From Lachnospiraceae bacterium UBA4338 (lineage in GTDB: Bacteria > Bacillota > Clostridia > Lachnospirales > Lachnospiraceae), in the NCBI GenBank assembly GCA_002393735.1, contig DGTK01000008.1, positions 1 through 64,000 on the forward strand: DNA of 64,000 nt. Direction: 5' to 3'. Both the position numbers and the translations under genes were made by a program. The notes under the pieces are model-generated. The model did not search any database, was not told the origin of the DNA, and saw nothing but the letters and a program-made list of their open reading frames with translations. Shown one piece after another: positions 27,201 to 35,920 of the stretch. Numbering within the stretch: position 1 is the first letter of the stretch; every line of letters begins with the position of its first letter.

Positions 27201-27356
27201 GCCGTTGGCAGTGGGAGGTCCGTCATAGAATGTATAAACCTCGCCCTCTTTTCTATTTTCCATACTCTTACGGAATATATCATTATCCCGCCAGAATTTC
27301 CCAATTTCTTTTTCTCTTTCTACGAACTTAAGGTCCGTTTCTACCTTAGAATACAT
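24204..27356 (-). CDS. ileS: Isoleucyl-tRNA synthetase, type 2
   Basis: IleRS charges tRNA-Ile. The class I signatures are PTANGKPHIGHVL (residues 48-60) and KMSKSKGNAV near 600. The protein is 1050 residues, has GWDTHGLPVE rather than the GWDCHGLPIE of ordinary bacterial IleRS, and lacks the C-terminal zinc-finger cysteines, all marks of the type 2 (eukaryote-like) enzyme known for low mupirocin sensitivity. A CPRCG pair sits in the editing-domain region. The leader is only about 40 bases, so there is no T-box. Confidence 0.95.
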   Translation of the reverse strand: MYSKVETDLKFVEREKEIGKFWRDNDIFRKSMENRKEGEVYTFYDGPPTANGKPHIGHVLTRVIKDMIPRYRTMKGYLVPRKAGWDTHGLPVELEVEKALGLNGKEQIEEYGIEPFIKQCKESVWKYKGMWEDFSGTVGFWADMDDPYVTYHDDYIESEWWALKEIWNKGLLYKGFKIVPYCPRCGTPLSSAEVSQGYKTVKERSAIVRFKVVGEDAYFLAWTTTPWTLPSNVALCVNPSDTYCKVKAADGYTYYMAKALLDTVLGKLKTEETEAYEILETYTGKDLEYKEYEPLFACAKAVADKQNKKGFFVTCDNYVTMSDGTGIVHIAPAFGEDDANVGRNYDLPFVQFVNGKGEMTEETPYAGKFVKDADKDVLVDLDKEGKLYDAPKFEHEYPHCWRCDTPLIYYARESWYIKETAVKDDLIRNNNTVNWIPESIGKGRFGNWLENIQDWAISRNRYWGTPLNIWECECGNFECIGSREELKEKSGKEEALTVELHRPYIDEITITCPKCGKTMKRVPEVIDCWFDSGAMPFAQHHYPFENKDLFEQQFPAQFISEAVDQTRGWFHSLMAESTLLFNKAPYENVIVLGHVQDKDGQKMSKSKGNAVDPFESLEKYGADAIRWYFYINSAPWLPNRFHGDAVVEGQRKFMGTLWNTYAFFVLYANIDEFDATKYTLDYDNLPVMDKWLLSKMNTVIKEVDDDLFNYRIPEAARALQDFVDEMSNWYVRRGRERFWAKGMEQDKINAYMTLYTALVNIAKISAPMIPFMADEIYRNLVCSIDKEAPISVHLCDFPVADETKVDKKLEENMEAVLKMVVLGRACRNTSNVKNRQPVSKMYIASDVTLDSFYTDIIKDELNVKEVIFTDDLSNLTTYSFKPQLRTVGPKYGKSLGGIKEYLANVDGNKAMTELEMEGALKFDVAGEAIELTKDDLLIEMQQQEGYQVASDNKITVALDINLTKELIEEGYVLEIISKIQTMRKDSGFEVMDHIKVYVTGSDELARVIGDNKDAISSKVLANEIILDSNIATAKDWNINGIDVQIGVEKI

Positions 27357-27402
27357 TATTACACCTTCCTTACAGCAACTTAACTTATAAAAAACCTTTT
27401 AT

Positions 27403-27431
27403 ATTTTACTTATATATCCAAATATTGTCAA
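27403..27431 (-). promoter_or_regulatory. Strong promoter of ileS
   Basis: On the minus strand TTGACA (27426-27431) and TAAAAT (27403-27408) are exactly 17 bases apart, placing the start near 27396 and the ileS ATG 40 bases on. It may drive ileS, glgP and the aconitase-family gene. Confidence 0.8.
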
Positions 27432-27447
27432 ATGATAGTCTATGTAA

Positions 27448-27539
27448 CTCGCGCGTCGTCCAAAACTACTCTTCCCAAAGCTCAGTGGTGCGGGTCACCA
27501 AATCGCTTTGGTAAGAGCATTTTGTCCTGGCGCTCGTAA
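27448..27539 (-). repeat. Third copy of the structured intergenic repeat
   Basis: Read on the minus strand it carries the same flanks as the 13.1-kb pair (AGGACAAAATGCTCT and AGAGTAGTTTTGGACGA). The stem is CTCTTACCAAAGC with GCTTTGGGAAGAG: compared with 13.1 kb one C-G pair is now T-A and the single mismatch has moved by one position, so pairing is conserved. The loop sequence is unrelated but again forms a hairpin, TGGTG-ACCCG-CACCA. It lies between pncB and the ileS promoter. Confidence 0.8.
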
Positions 27540-27563
27540 CCAGGCTGTATTGCACTCGCCTAT

Positions 27564-29015
27564 TTATTGCATACTCATCTCATCAAGAAGCGCCATCTTG
27601 ATATCATATAATCTGCCGGACAAGTCCACATGTACCTGATGAGGATTAACAAGACGTCTGGTTTCAGGCCATAAGGTCTCTAATTCTTTCTGGCAGTATG
27701 CCCTGATATCCATTACCTTCGGAGTCTTATATATACATTCGCCTCTCTTAAAGACCTGAACCATCATCTCTCTCATGGTATAAGTGCCGCCCTTAAGCAC
27801 CGTCTTCTTCCACGGCTCCTGAGGGTCGAAGAGAAGCAGATTCTTATTCACATCATATACCTCATCCACTAAAGCTATGAGGTCTGCTTTAATCTTTCCC
27901 GACTCCTTGTCATAGATACGATATATGGTCTTGTTACCCGGGTTGGTGATTTTTTCCGTATTTTCCGAGAGTTTAATCTTAGGAATGAATCTTCCGTCCT
28001 CACCCTTAATTGCTGCAAGTTTATATACACCGCCAAATGATGGCCAGTCCTTGGAAGTAATAAGGTGAGTGCCCACACCCCAGGAGGTGATTTTGGCTCC
28101 CTGGGTTTTAAGGGAAGCAATCAGGAATTCATCCAGGTCATTGGATGCGGAAATAATTGCATCCGGGAAGCCGGCCTCATCCAGCATTTTTCTTGCTTCC
28201 TTGGAAAGATAAGCAAGGTCGCCGGAATCCAGTCTGATACCGTAATTCTTAAGTTCAATGCCCTCTTCTCTCATTTCCTTGAATACCTTAATGGCATTTG
28301 GAACGCCGGATTTAAGGGTATCATATGTATCTACCAAAAGCAGGCAGGCATTCGGATAAATCTTTGAATATGCCCTGAATGCTGTATATTCATCAGGGAA
28401 ACTCATAATCCAGCTGTGAGCATGTGTGCCCTTAACCGGAATGTCAAACATCTGGCCTGTAAGCACGCAGGAGGTTCCCACGCAGCCGCCGATAACTGCT
28501 GCCCTTGCGCCATATACGCCGGCATCCGGGCCCTGAGCTCTTCTTAAACCAAATTCCATGATTCCATCGCCCTCAGCTGCGTAGCATACACGGCTTGCCT
28601 TGGTGGCAATAAGGCTCTGGTGGTTAATAATATTAAGCACCGCCGTTTCAATAAGCTGAGCCTGCATAATAGGTGCAATAACCTTAATCATAGGCTCACG
28701 AGGGAACATTACCGAGCCCTCTTCAATGGCGTAGATGTCACCGGTAAACTTAAAGTCCTTAAGGTAATCCAGGAAATCTTCCTCAAAAATCCCCAGACTT
28801 CTTAAATAATCAATATCTTCCTTCTCAAAATGAAGATTGTTAATAAGCTCGATTACCTGGTCAAGGCCGGCAGAAATAGCGTAACCACTCTCCATCGGGT
28901 TGGTTCTGAAGAAGGCATCAAAAATAACCTCCACATTCTGCTCCTCATGCTTAAAATAACCCTGCATCATTGTTAATTCATACAAATCGGTCAATAAAGT
29001 AAGATTGCTCTGCAT
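27564..29015 (-). CDS. pncB: Nicotinate phosphoribosyltransferase
   Basis: PncB joins nicotinate to PRPP, feeding NAD salvage. The 483-residue protein opens LLTDLYELTMMQGYF, has EFGLRRAQGPDAG near 155, the KGTHAHSWIMSF segment near 190 and the phosphoribosyl-site RLDSGDLAYLSKEARKML near 265, all conserved in this family. AAGGAGGAG precedes the ATG. It follows the large secreted protein by 18 bases and may share its transcript. Its substrate PRPP is made by prs at 11.8 kb. Confidence 0.96.
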   Translation of the reverse strand: MQSNLTLLTDLYELTMMQGYFKHEEQNVEVIFDAFFRTNPMESGYAISAGLDQVIELINNLHFEKEDIDYLRSLGIFEEDFLDYLKDFKFTGDIYAIEEGSVMFPREPMIKVIAPIMQAQLIETAVLNIINHQSLIATKASRVCYAAEGDGIMEFGLRRAQGPDAGVYGARAAVIGGCVGTSCVLTGQMFDIPVKGTHAHSWIMSFPDEYTAFRAYSKIYPNACLLLVDTYDTLKSGVPNAIKVFKEMREEGIELKNYGIRLDSGDLAYLSKEARKMLDEAGFPDAIISASNDLDEFLIASLKTQGAKITSWGVGTHLITSKDWPSFGGVYKLAAIKGEDGRFIPKIKLSENTEKITNPGNKTIYRIYDKESGKIKADLIALVDEVYDVNKNLLLFDPQEPWKKTVLKGGTYTMREMMVQVFKRGECIYKTPKVMDIRAYCQKELETLWPETRRLVNPHQVHVDLSGRLYDIKMALLDEMSMQ

Positions 29016-29033
29016 ATCTTCTCCTCCTTAAAT

Positions 29034-31568
29034 TTATCTAATGTATGTCAAGAATTTGTTACCGTTTCTTACGAACATGGCAGTAGCGTCTCCCATGCCC
29101 ATTTTATATATGCTGCCCTCATTCGGATCTAAAAGGACTACATTATATTCATTAAAACCAATAATCAAAAATGACTGATTATTATCTCCGACTGCCAGTA
29201 CAGGAATGTCCTGATTTACGTAGTAGAGTACCATATCCATGGAACAAAGCGTTAAATCAAGAACCGTCACATCCTTAAGTTTTTCAGAAAGGATGTCTCC
29301 TGCCCTGTCGCCCCTGTCTATCATATAGCCTATGTCAGCCGTATAACCTTCAAGGGCAAGCATCTGTTCAAGGCAAACCTCCAAATCGCCCTCATCATCA
29401 TTAACTGACTTGGCCTCAATTGCCATTATCTGATTAGACTTATGAAGATTTCCCTTTCTCCATATGTAGGCGCCATTATCATCAACCACCAGGCCGCCCA
29501 GTTCATAGGCTTTTCTTACCGCCTGGGATATATCTGAATATACACCCTTTACCAGACCCCCATGATATACATAGTAGTTGGTAATGTCTGAACTTAAATC
29601 TATATTTATAGCCTTAACGCCATCATGAAGCTGATGCTCTGCCGTCATCTTCTTTAATGATGTGGCATTAAGCTCATTTGCCAGGTGAAGCTGAACTATT
29701 GTTTCATAGTTTTCCGTAACAATTTTTTCAAAATAGTTATTACTTACCTCTTCGGAATAATTATTTACAATAGTATCAGGAGAAGCTTTGCCAAAAGCCC
29801 CGCCCTGCATCTCCACTCTTTCAAGTACAATCATATTACCATTTATTTCTATATTGGTAACATATTTTCCCGGTTCTTCATAACTCTTAATGATTTTACC
29901 ATCAGTTCCTCTGATTCTGATGGCATACATCGGAGCAGTTTCATTACCATAACTGTCGGTATAAATATCCCCCCTGTCAGCTATGCCGTATATCAGGTCA
30001 TTCTCCATAAAGCCCAGGGGATAAACGGCTTCCGTATCCTTAACCTTTATGGAAGAGATACCTCCGGTTCGAAGATTTAAGAGTTTCACCTCGGAGCTTT
30101 TGCCGTTGACCGGTTTTACAAGGTAGCTTATCATGGAGCCGTCGACGGACATTTTAAAGCCCTGGTCATCAATCTCGGTAATAAGTTCTGTCACATCAAG
30201 ATTTGAAAGATTGATACTGTACATGGTTCTGTCCATATAACAGAAGAGTTCCTCATTGTCTCCAAGAAACAGGCCGCGTCCCACGTTGTCCTTAAGAAGT
30301 GATGGCGACTTATTATATGGAATAAAGAGTATTTCGTCTGCCACATTATATTCCGCAGTATAGGAATAAAGGATTATTCCGACCTCTCCCTCATGAACTC
30401 CTCTTGGGATATAGCCATATACGGCAAAAATCATGTCCCCGTTTTCATCAAGGCGAAGGACCTTGATATCCACATCGTCCCTTAAGGTTCTTAAGTCCAT
30501 CTCCTCATCATATAAAGAGAAAACTTCCGATATATTATTTTCTTTACTGTGACATGTAAAGAGCGCGCCCTCATGCACAAAGGCTACGATGTCTTCATTG
30601 TCTGAAAGAATAAGTTCAGGTGTATGGGATTCAATACCGATTACTATGGTGCTGCCATAATAAAGTTCCCTGTCCTTCTGAATAATCTCATCCATGGTTC
30701 TGGTATAATCCAAAAGATATAATCTTTCGATACCTGTTTTTATTCTGAAGGACTCCTTTGTTTTAAAATACCTGGTTTCCTTATTCTCTCCAATTGTTGT
30801 TAAGTACTCAAGAGAAACATTAACTATATCCCCGTTAATATCCTCAATATAGGTAACCACATCCGGATATCTGAATACATCCAGATCTTTCATGATTACC
30901 TGATTATAGGAACTGTGAATGTCCACGTAACCGTAACTTGAATTATCGCCCGTAGAATCACTCTCCAAGTAAACTATTAAATCTTCAGGATTATTAACTC
31001 CTTCATATATGGTATCTGAGAAGAAGTTGGCAAATTTAACTTTCTCCATAAATCCATTATCAGGGAGTTTTGTTATCTGCGTATAATAGTAAACATCTCC
31101 CACATCCACTGTGGATAATACTATCATAAGGGAATATTCTTTTCCCTCTTCATACAGATCCTGAAAGAATATATCAAAATTCACCAGGTTATTGAGGTCT
31201 GTATATTCGGTCACCTCATGGTCTTCAATAAGTCTCTCTCCATCTAATGACCTTACCTCATAACTTATATGTGCTATTTTCTGTTCTTTTTTATCAATCT
31301 TTACACTTAAAGTTCTGTCTTCATTTATAGGTGTAAGATATGAACGCATATAAGATACATCCATTTTTTTCTTACAGCCCTGGACTCTGTTGCAGTCAAT
31401 TCCCTCATAAACGAAATCAAGTACCGGCAGAGTCGGTGACCCAAGATAAGCATATTCCGATACGTGTGAATGGTTAAATAACATATCGAAAAATAACAGC
31501 CCACCTGTGAAAGTCACTATAGCCAGAAGCACTCTAAGGCTTATGATTATATATCTCTTCATCTTCAT
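29034..31568 (-). CDS. Large exported protein, propeller-like core and degenerate C39-like C-terminus
   Basis: An 844-residue protein with one N-terminal membrane helix (about 5-27) and everything else outside the cell. Residues about 40-300 are beta-rich; about 300-620 contain repeated short strands (for example DNEDIVAFVHEGALFTC and DGSMISYLVKP) like a beta-propeller. The last 110 residues look like a C39/papain-like domain: LTLCSMDMVLYYVNQDIPVLA, then FLIIGFNEYNVVLLDPNEG. The position that normally carries the histidine before (V/I)I(V)GF reads NNQSF, so catalysis is unlikely. No name can be given. Upstream is the ATP synthase terminator, downstream pncB. Confidence 0.7.
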   Translation of the reverse strand: MKMKRYIIISLRVLLAIVTFTGGLLFFDMLFNHSHVSEYAYLGSPTLPVLDFVYEGIDCNRVQGCKKKMDVSYMRSYLTPINEDRTLSVKIDKKEQKIAHISYEVRSLDGERLIEDHEVTEYTDLNNLVNFDIFFQDLYEEGKEYSLMIVLSTVDVGDVYYYTQITKLPDNGFMEKVKFANFFSDTIYEGVNNPEDLIVYLESDSTGDNSSYGYVDIHSSYNQVIMKDLDVFRYPDVVTYIEDINGDIVNVSLEYLTTIGENKETRYFKTKESFRIKTGIERLYLLDYTRTMDEIIQKDRELYYGSTIVIGIESHTPELILSDNEDIVAFVHEGALFTCHSKENNISEVFSLYDEEMDLRTLRDDVDIKVLRLDENGDMIFAVYGYIPRGVHEGEVGIILYSYTAEYNVADEILFIPYNKSPSLLKDNVGRGLFLGDNEELFCYMDRTMYSINLSNLDVTELITEIDDQGFKMSVDGSMISYLVKPVNGKSSEVKLLNLRTGGISSIKVKDTEAVYPLGFMENDLIYGIADRGDIYTDSYGNETAPMYAIRIRGTDGKIIKSYEEPGKYVTNIEINGNMIVLERVEMQGGAFGKASPDTIVNNYSEEVSNNYFEKIVTENYETIVQLHLANELNATSLKKMTAEHQLHDGVKAINIDLSSDITNYYVYHGGLVKGVYSDISQAVRKAYELGGLVVDDNGAYIWRKGNLHKSNQIMAIEAKSVNDDEGDLEVCLEQMLALEGYTADIGYMIDRGDRAGDILSEKLKDVTVLDLTLCSMDMVLYYVNQDIPVLAVGDNNQSFLIIGFNEYNVVLLDPNEGSIYKMGMGDATAMFVRNGNKFLTYIR

Positions 31569-31604
31569 AAAGGTGTATCCTCAAACAGGAAGAAAAAGTC
31601 AAAG

Positions 31605-31631
31605 ATGGGGATGTAGCCACTACATCCCCAT
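31605..31631 (-). terminator. Terminator of the ATP synthase operon
   Basis: A perfect 12-bp stem ATGGGGATGTAG/CTACATCCCCAT with a 3-base loop lies 11 bases past the atpC stop. On the minus strand it is followed by CTTTGACTTTTTC, a broken T-run. Confidence 0.75.
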
Positions 31632-31641
31632 TAACTTAAAC

Positions 31642-32046
31642 CTAACCAAGTGAATTCAAACGACACAAAGCCTTTTTTAGTGCTACTTCTGCCCTGATTT
31701 CATCAATACCGGGTGCTTTACTTGCAAGTCTTTCGGTAGCTCTTTCCTTAGCTCTCTCAGCCCTGTCTCTATCGATTTCTGCAGGCCACTCAATAATTTC
31801 CGCCAGAATCGTAACCTTATCCGGCATAATCTGAGCGAAGCCGGCATGAAGCGCCGCATTCTTAGGGCCTTCCGGCTCTGTAATTGTTAATATGCCCGGG
31901 TCAACTATGCAGGTAAGAGGAATATGATTCTTATATATACCTATCTCACCTTCCGTTGTGTTAAACTCAACCATTCGAACCTTACCCTCATAGAAAACTC
32001 TTTCCGGGGTAACAACTCTTAAGTCGAATAAATCATTATCACTCAT
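31642..32046 (-). CDS. atpC: ATP synthase F1 subunit epsilon
   Basis: The 134-residue epsilon subunit of the central stalk, which couples rotation and restrains ATP hydrolysis. It has the N-terminal beta-sandwich (LRVVTPERVFYEGKVRMVEF, GEIGIYKNHIPLTCIVDPG) and a C-terminal helical hairpin rich in Arg, Ala and Glu (RDRAERAKERATERLA). Last gene of the atp operon. Confidence 0.96.
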   Translation of the reverse strand: MSDNDLFDLRVVTPERVFYEGKVRMVEFNTTEGEIGIYKNHIPLTCIVDPGILTITEPEGPKNAALHAGFAQIMPDKVTILAEIIEWPAEIDRDRAERAKERATERLASKAPGIDEIRAEVALKKALCRLNSLG

Positions 32047-32058
32047 ATACTACTCCAA

Positions 32059-33453
32059 TTATTTGGCATTATTAGCTTTTGCCACAACATCATCTATGCT
32101 GCCGGCATTAAGGAAGTAACTCTCAGGAATGTTGTCATGCTTACCTTCAAGAATTTCCTTGAATCCTCTGATGGTCTCGGAAATCGGAACATACTTACCT
32201 TCAAGACCGGTAAACTGTCCTGCAACGAAGAATGGCTGTGATAAGAATCTCTGAATCTTACGGGCTCTGTTAACCACAAGTTTATCATCTTCCGACAATT
32301 CGTCCATACCAAGGATAGCAATGATATCCTGTAATTCTTTATATTTCTGAAGTACCACCTGTACTCCTCTGGCAACTTCATAATGCTCATTACCCACAAT
32401 TCTCGGATCAAGAATTCTTGAAGTTGATTCCAGCGGGTCAACCGCAGGATAAATACCAAGTTCAACTATGCTTCTTGAAAGAACCGTGGTTGCATCAAGG
32501 TGAGCGAAAGTTGTGGCAGGAGCAGGGTCTGTTAAGTCGTCCGCAGGAACATATACAGCCTGAACTGATGTAATTGAACCATTCTTTGTAGATGTGATTC
32601 TCTCCTGAAGAGCACCCATTTCCGTCTGAAGTGTCGGCTGATAACCAACGGCTGAAGGTACACGACCAAGCAAAGCGGAAACTTCCGAACCTGCCTGGGT
32701 AAAACGGAAGATGTTATCGATGAACAAAAGCACATCCTTACCACCCTTGTCTCTGAAGTACTCAGCCATTGTAAGTCCTGTTAAACCTACTCTCATACGG
32801 GCTCCTGGTGGCTCGTTCATCTGACCGAACACCATGGTTGTCTTATCGATAACCCCGGATTCCTGCATTTCATGATAAAGGTCATTACCCTCACGGGTTC
32901 TCTCTCCAACACCGGTGAATACGGAATATCCACCATGCTCAGTAGCGATATTACGAATAAGTTCCTGAATAAGAACTGTCTTACCTACACCGGCACCACC
33001 GAAGAGGCCGATTTTACCACCTCTTTGATACGGGCAGAGAAGGTCAACGACCTTAATACCTGTTTCCAGCATCTCCGTCTTGGTTGACTGCTCTGCAAAG
33101 GTAGGTGCACTCTTATGAATCGGCTCATAGGTTACATCCTCCGGAGCCGGCTTATTATCAATAGGCTTACCTAAAACGTTAAACATTCTACCCAGAGTAT
33201 TCTCACCAACCGGTACGCTGATAGGGCTACCTGTAGCATTAGCACTCATTCCTCTGACCAAACCGTCTGTAGGTCCCATGGCAATACATCTTACAATATC
33301 ATCACCTAAGTGCTGTGCAACTTCGACTACCAGTTCCTCTCCGTTATCTCTTGGGATAGAAATAGCTTCATTAATCTCTGGTAACTGGCCTTCGCCGAAC
33401 TTAATATCCAAAACCGCACCTATAATCTGTGTGATTTTTCCGCTGTTTCCCAT
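32059..33453 (-). CDS. atpD: ATP synthase F1 subunit beta
   Basis: Catalytic subunit, 464 residues. Walker A GGAGVGKTVLIQ near residue 153, the catalytic-glutamate segment GERTREGNDLYHEM near 185, Walker B DVLLFIDNIFRFTQAG near 240 and the DELSEDDKLVV loop (DELSEED family) near 385. A ribosome site and 42 bases separate it from atpG. Confidence 0.98.
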   Translation of the reverse strand: MGNSGKITQIIGAVLDIKFGEGQLPEINEAISIPRDNGEELVVEVAQHLGDDIVRCIAMGPTDGLVRGMSANATGSPISVPVGENTLGRMFNVLGKPIDNKPAPEDVTYEPIHKSAPTFAEQSTKTEMLETGIKVVDLLCPYQRGGKIGLFGGAGVGKTVLIQELIRNIATEHGGYSVFTGVGERTREGNDLYHEMQESGVIDKTTMVFGQMNEPPGARMRVGLTGLTMAEYFRDKGGKDVLLFIDNIFRFTQAGSEVSALLGRVPSAVGYQPTLQTEMGALQERITSTKNGSITSVQAVYVPADDLTDPAPATTFAHLDATTVLSRSIVELGIYPAVDPLESTSRILDPRIVGNEHYEVARGVQVVLQKYKELQDIIAILGMDELSEDDKLVVNRARKIQRFLSQPFFVAGQFTGLEGKYVPISETIRGFKEILEGKHDNIPESYFLNAGSIDDVVAKANNAK

Positions 33454-33495
33454 TTTGCTCTCCTTACCTCTTTATTAATTCTCTTTAAAGGTGCC

Positions 33496-34362
33496 TTACG
33501 AAATAGCTTCGGCACCCGCAATAATCTCCGTTAATTCCTGAGTGATGGAACCCTGTCTTGCCCTGTTGTACTTAAGGGTTAACTTGTCTATCATCTCTTC
33601 AGCATTATTGGTAGCTGAATCCATAGCCTGCATTCTCGCACCGTTCTCGGCAGCTGTCGCTTCAATCAAAGCACCGTGAAGAAGGCTTGCTACATATTTA
33701 GGAATAATCAATTGTAATGCTTCCTCGTCATCCGGCTCGAAATTCATGATTAAATCATCATTCTTACCCTCATCCATTGAATCATCATCTGTTTCCAGAA
33801 TAGGAAGTAACTTAAGCAGGGTAGGGATATGGCTTACGGTATTCTTAAAATTGGTGTAAGCAATATATATTTCTCCCACCTCGCCCTCCTCGTAGGAAGC
33901 AAGGAGTTTATTACAAAGCTTAATTGCATCCGCATAAGTGAACTCTTCCATGAGTTCCGAGCGGTCTTCCACGATTCTGTAGCCTCTTCTTGATAAGAAT
34001 TCCTGTCCTTTCTTACCGATTGTATATATATCCAGGTCTTCTTTTTTAAGTTCCTCGTTCTGTGTTATTAACTTAACCACATTGGAGTTGTAACCTCCTG
34101 CCAGACCTCTGTTGGATGTGATAACCACAACCGCCTTGCGGTTTGACTCGGGAGCCTGTGTATATATATTGCTGGTATTGGCGGACTTGGCTAAAAGCGA
34201 AATCACCGTCTTATACATACAATTAAAATATTCTTTTGACTGAAGGGCGCGGTTCTTGGCTTTCTGCAGTTTAACAGTTGCCACCAGTTTCATAGCCTTG
34301 GTAATCTGACCTGTGCTCTGTACACTGGCCCTGCGCCTCTTTATGTCTCTCATTGACGCCAT
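33496..34362 (-). CDS. atpG: ATP synthase F1 subunit gamma
   Basis: Central rotor shaft, 288 residues. The N-terminal helix DIKRRRASVQSTGQITKAMK and the C-terminal helix ending QGSITQELTEIIAGAEAI are the conserved coiled-coil ends; SNRGLAGGYNSNV near 83 is the family signature. Confidence 0.97.
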   Translation of the reverse strand: MASMRDIKRRRASVQSTGQITKAMKLVATVKLQKAKNRALQSKEYFNCMYKTVISLLAKSANTSNIYTQAPESNRKAVVVITSNRGLAGGYNSNVVKLITQNEELKKEDLDIYTIGKKGQEFLSRRGYRIVEDRSELMEEFTYADAIKLCNKLLASYEEGEVGEIYIAYTNFKNTVSHIPTLLKLLPILETDDDSMDEGKNDDLIMNFEPDDEEALQLIIPKYVASLLHGALIEATAAENGARMQAMDSATNNAEEMIDKLTLKYNRARQGSITQELTEIIAGAEAIS

Positions 34363-34385
34363 ATTATTTTACCCGTCTCTTAATA

Positions 34386-35891
34386 TTATGAAAAATCTTT
34401 CTTAAAATCTTCGATAGCTCTGATGAGTTTAGCCTCATCATCTTCCGAAATAACCTTGTTGTCCGCAATTGATGTGACAAGTTCCGGATACTGTGTATCA
34501 AGGAATTCGAAGAATTCACTCTCAAATCTTGTTATCTCCGATGTAGGAACATCAAGAAGGTATTTCCTTGTAGCCACAAAGATAATGATAACCTGATACT
34601 GTACAGGCATCGGCTTATACTGAGGCTGTTTAAGAATCTCTCTGATTCTTTCGCCCTGAGCAAGCTTTTCTTTGGTATCGTCATCAAGTTCAGAACCAAA
34701 CTGGGCAAAAGCAGCCAATTCTCTGTACTGTGCAAGTTCAACTCTGATAGGAGCCGCAATCTTCTTCATAGCCTTAATCTGAGCCGCACCACCTACTCTC
34801 GATACAGACAGACCGGCATTAACAGCAGGACGGAAACCTGCATTGAACATCTCCGTTTCAAGATATATCTGACCATCTGTAATAGAGATTACATTGGTAG
34901 GAATATATGCGGATACGTCACCTGCCTGGGTCTCAATGATAGGAAGGGCTGTAAGAGAGCCTCCGCCGTATTCTTCACTCATACGAACAGCTCTCTCCAA
35001 TAATCTTGAATGAAGATAGAAAACATCTCCCGGGTATGCTTCTCTTCCTGGTGGTCTTCTAAGAAGAAGTGACAGTGTTCTGTATGCTGCCGCATGCTTG
35101 GTCAAGTCATCATAGATAACAAGAACATCTTCTCCGTTCTCCATCCACTCTTCGCCGATGGCACATCCCGAATAAGGGGCAATATACTGAAGCGGTGCAA
35201 GTTCGCTGGCTGTAGCCGCAACCACTGTTGTATACGCCATAGCACCGAACTCATCCAGGGTCTTAACAATTGAAGCAACTGTTGAAGCCTTCTGTCCGAT
35301 TGCTACATAAATACATTTAACACCCTGGCCCTTCTGGTTGATGATAGTATCGATGGCGATGGCAGTTTTACCTGTCTGTCTGTCACCGATAATAAGTTCT
35401 CTCTGTCCTCTTCCGATAGGAACCATGGAGTCAATGGCCTTAATACCTGTCTGGAGCGGAGTATCAACGCTCTTTCTGGTAATAACGCCCGAAGCAACTC
35501 TTTCAATCTGACGATGTTTATCCGTTACGATAACGCCCTTGCCGTCAATAGGCTGACCCAAGGCATTGACAACTCTTCCCAAGAGAGCATCACCTACAGG
35601 TACCTCAACGACACGACCGGTGGTTTTAACCACGTCACCTTCGTTAATATTCTTATGATCACCCAGAAGAACAACACCCACATTGTCTTCCTCGAGGTTC
35701 ATAACCATTCCGTATACATCCCCAGGGAACTGAAGAAGTTCGCCCTGCATGGCCTTCTCGAGACCATGAACTCTGGCAATACCGTCAGCCACCTGAATTA
35801 CGTTACCCACGTTGGAAATCTCTAAGCGATCTTCGTATCTCTCAATTTGTTCTTTAATTACAGAACTGATCTCTTCCGGTTTTAAATTCAT
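34386..35891 (-). CDS. atpA: ATP synthase F1 subunit alpha
   Basis: Non-catalytic nucleotide-binding subunit, 501 residues. Walker A GDRQTGKTAIAID near 169, the LLRRPPGREAYPGDVFYLHS stretch near 282 and the arginine-finger region SVSRVGGAAQ near 370 are intact. It is 29 bases after atpH. Confidence 0.98.
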   Translation of the reverse strand: MNLKPEEISSVIKEQIERYEDRLEISNVGNVIQVADGIARVHGLEKAMQGELLQFPGDVYGMVMNLEEDNVGVVLLGDHKNINEGDVVKTTGRVVEVPVGDALLGRVVNALGQPIDGKGVIVTDKHRQIERVASGVITRKSVDTPLQTGIKAIDSMVPIGRGQRELIIGDRQTGKTAIAIDTIINQKGQGVKCIYVAIGQKASTVASIVKTLDEFGAMAYTTVVAATASELAPLQYIAPYSGCAIGEEWMENGEDVLVIYDDLTKHAAAYRTLSLLLRRPPGREAYPGDVFYLHSRLLERAVRMSEEYGGGSLTALPIIETQAGDVSAYIPTNVISITDGQIYLETEMFNAGFRPAVNAGLSVSRVGGAAQIKAMKKIAAPIRVELAQYRELAAFAQFGSELDDDTKEKLAQGERIREILKQPQYKPMPVQYQVIIIFVATRKYLLDVPTSEITRFESEFFEFLDTQYPELVTSIADNKVISEDDEAKLIRAIEDFKKDFS

Positions 35892-35920
35892 AACTAAGAG
35901 TCCGTACCTTTCCTAAAACT

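Noticed and set aside
27357..27450. T-box leader for ileS
   Set aside because: The promoter is only about 40 bases from the ileS ribosome site, too short for a T-box, and the T-box core sequence is not present.
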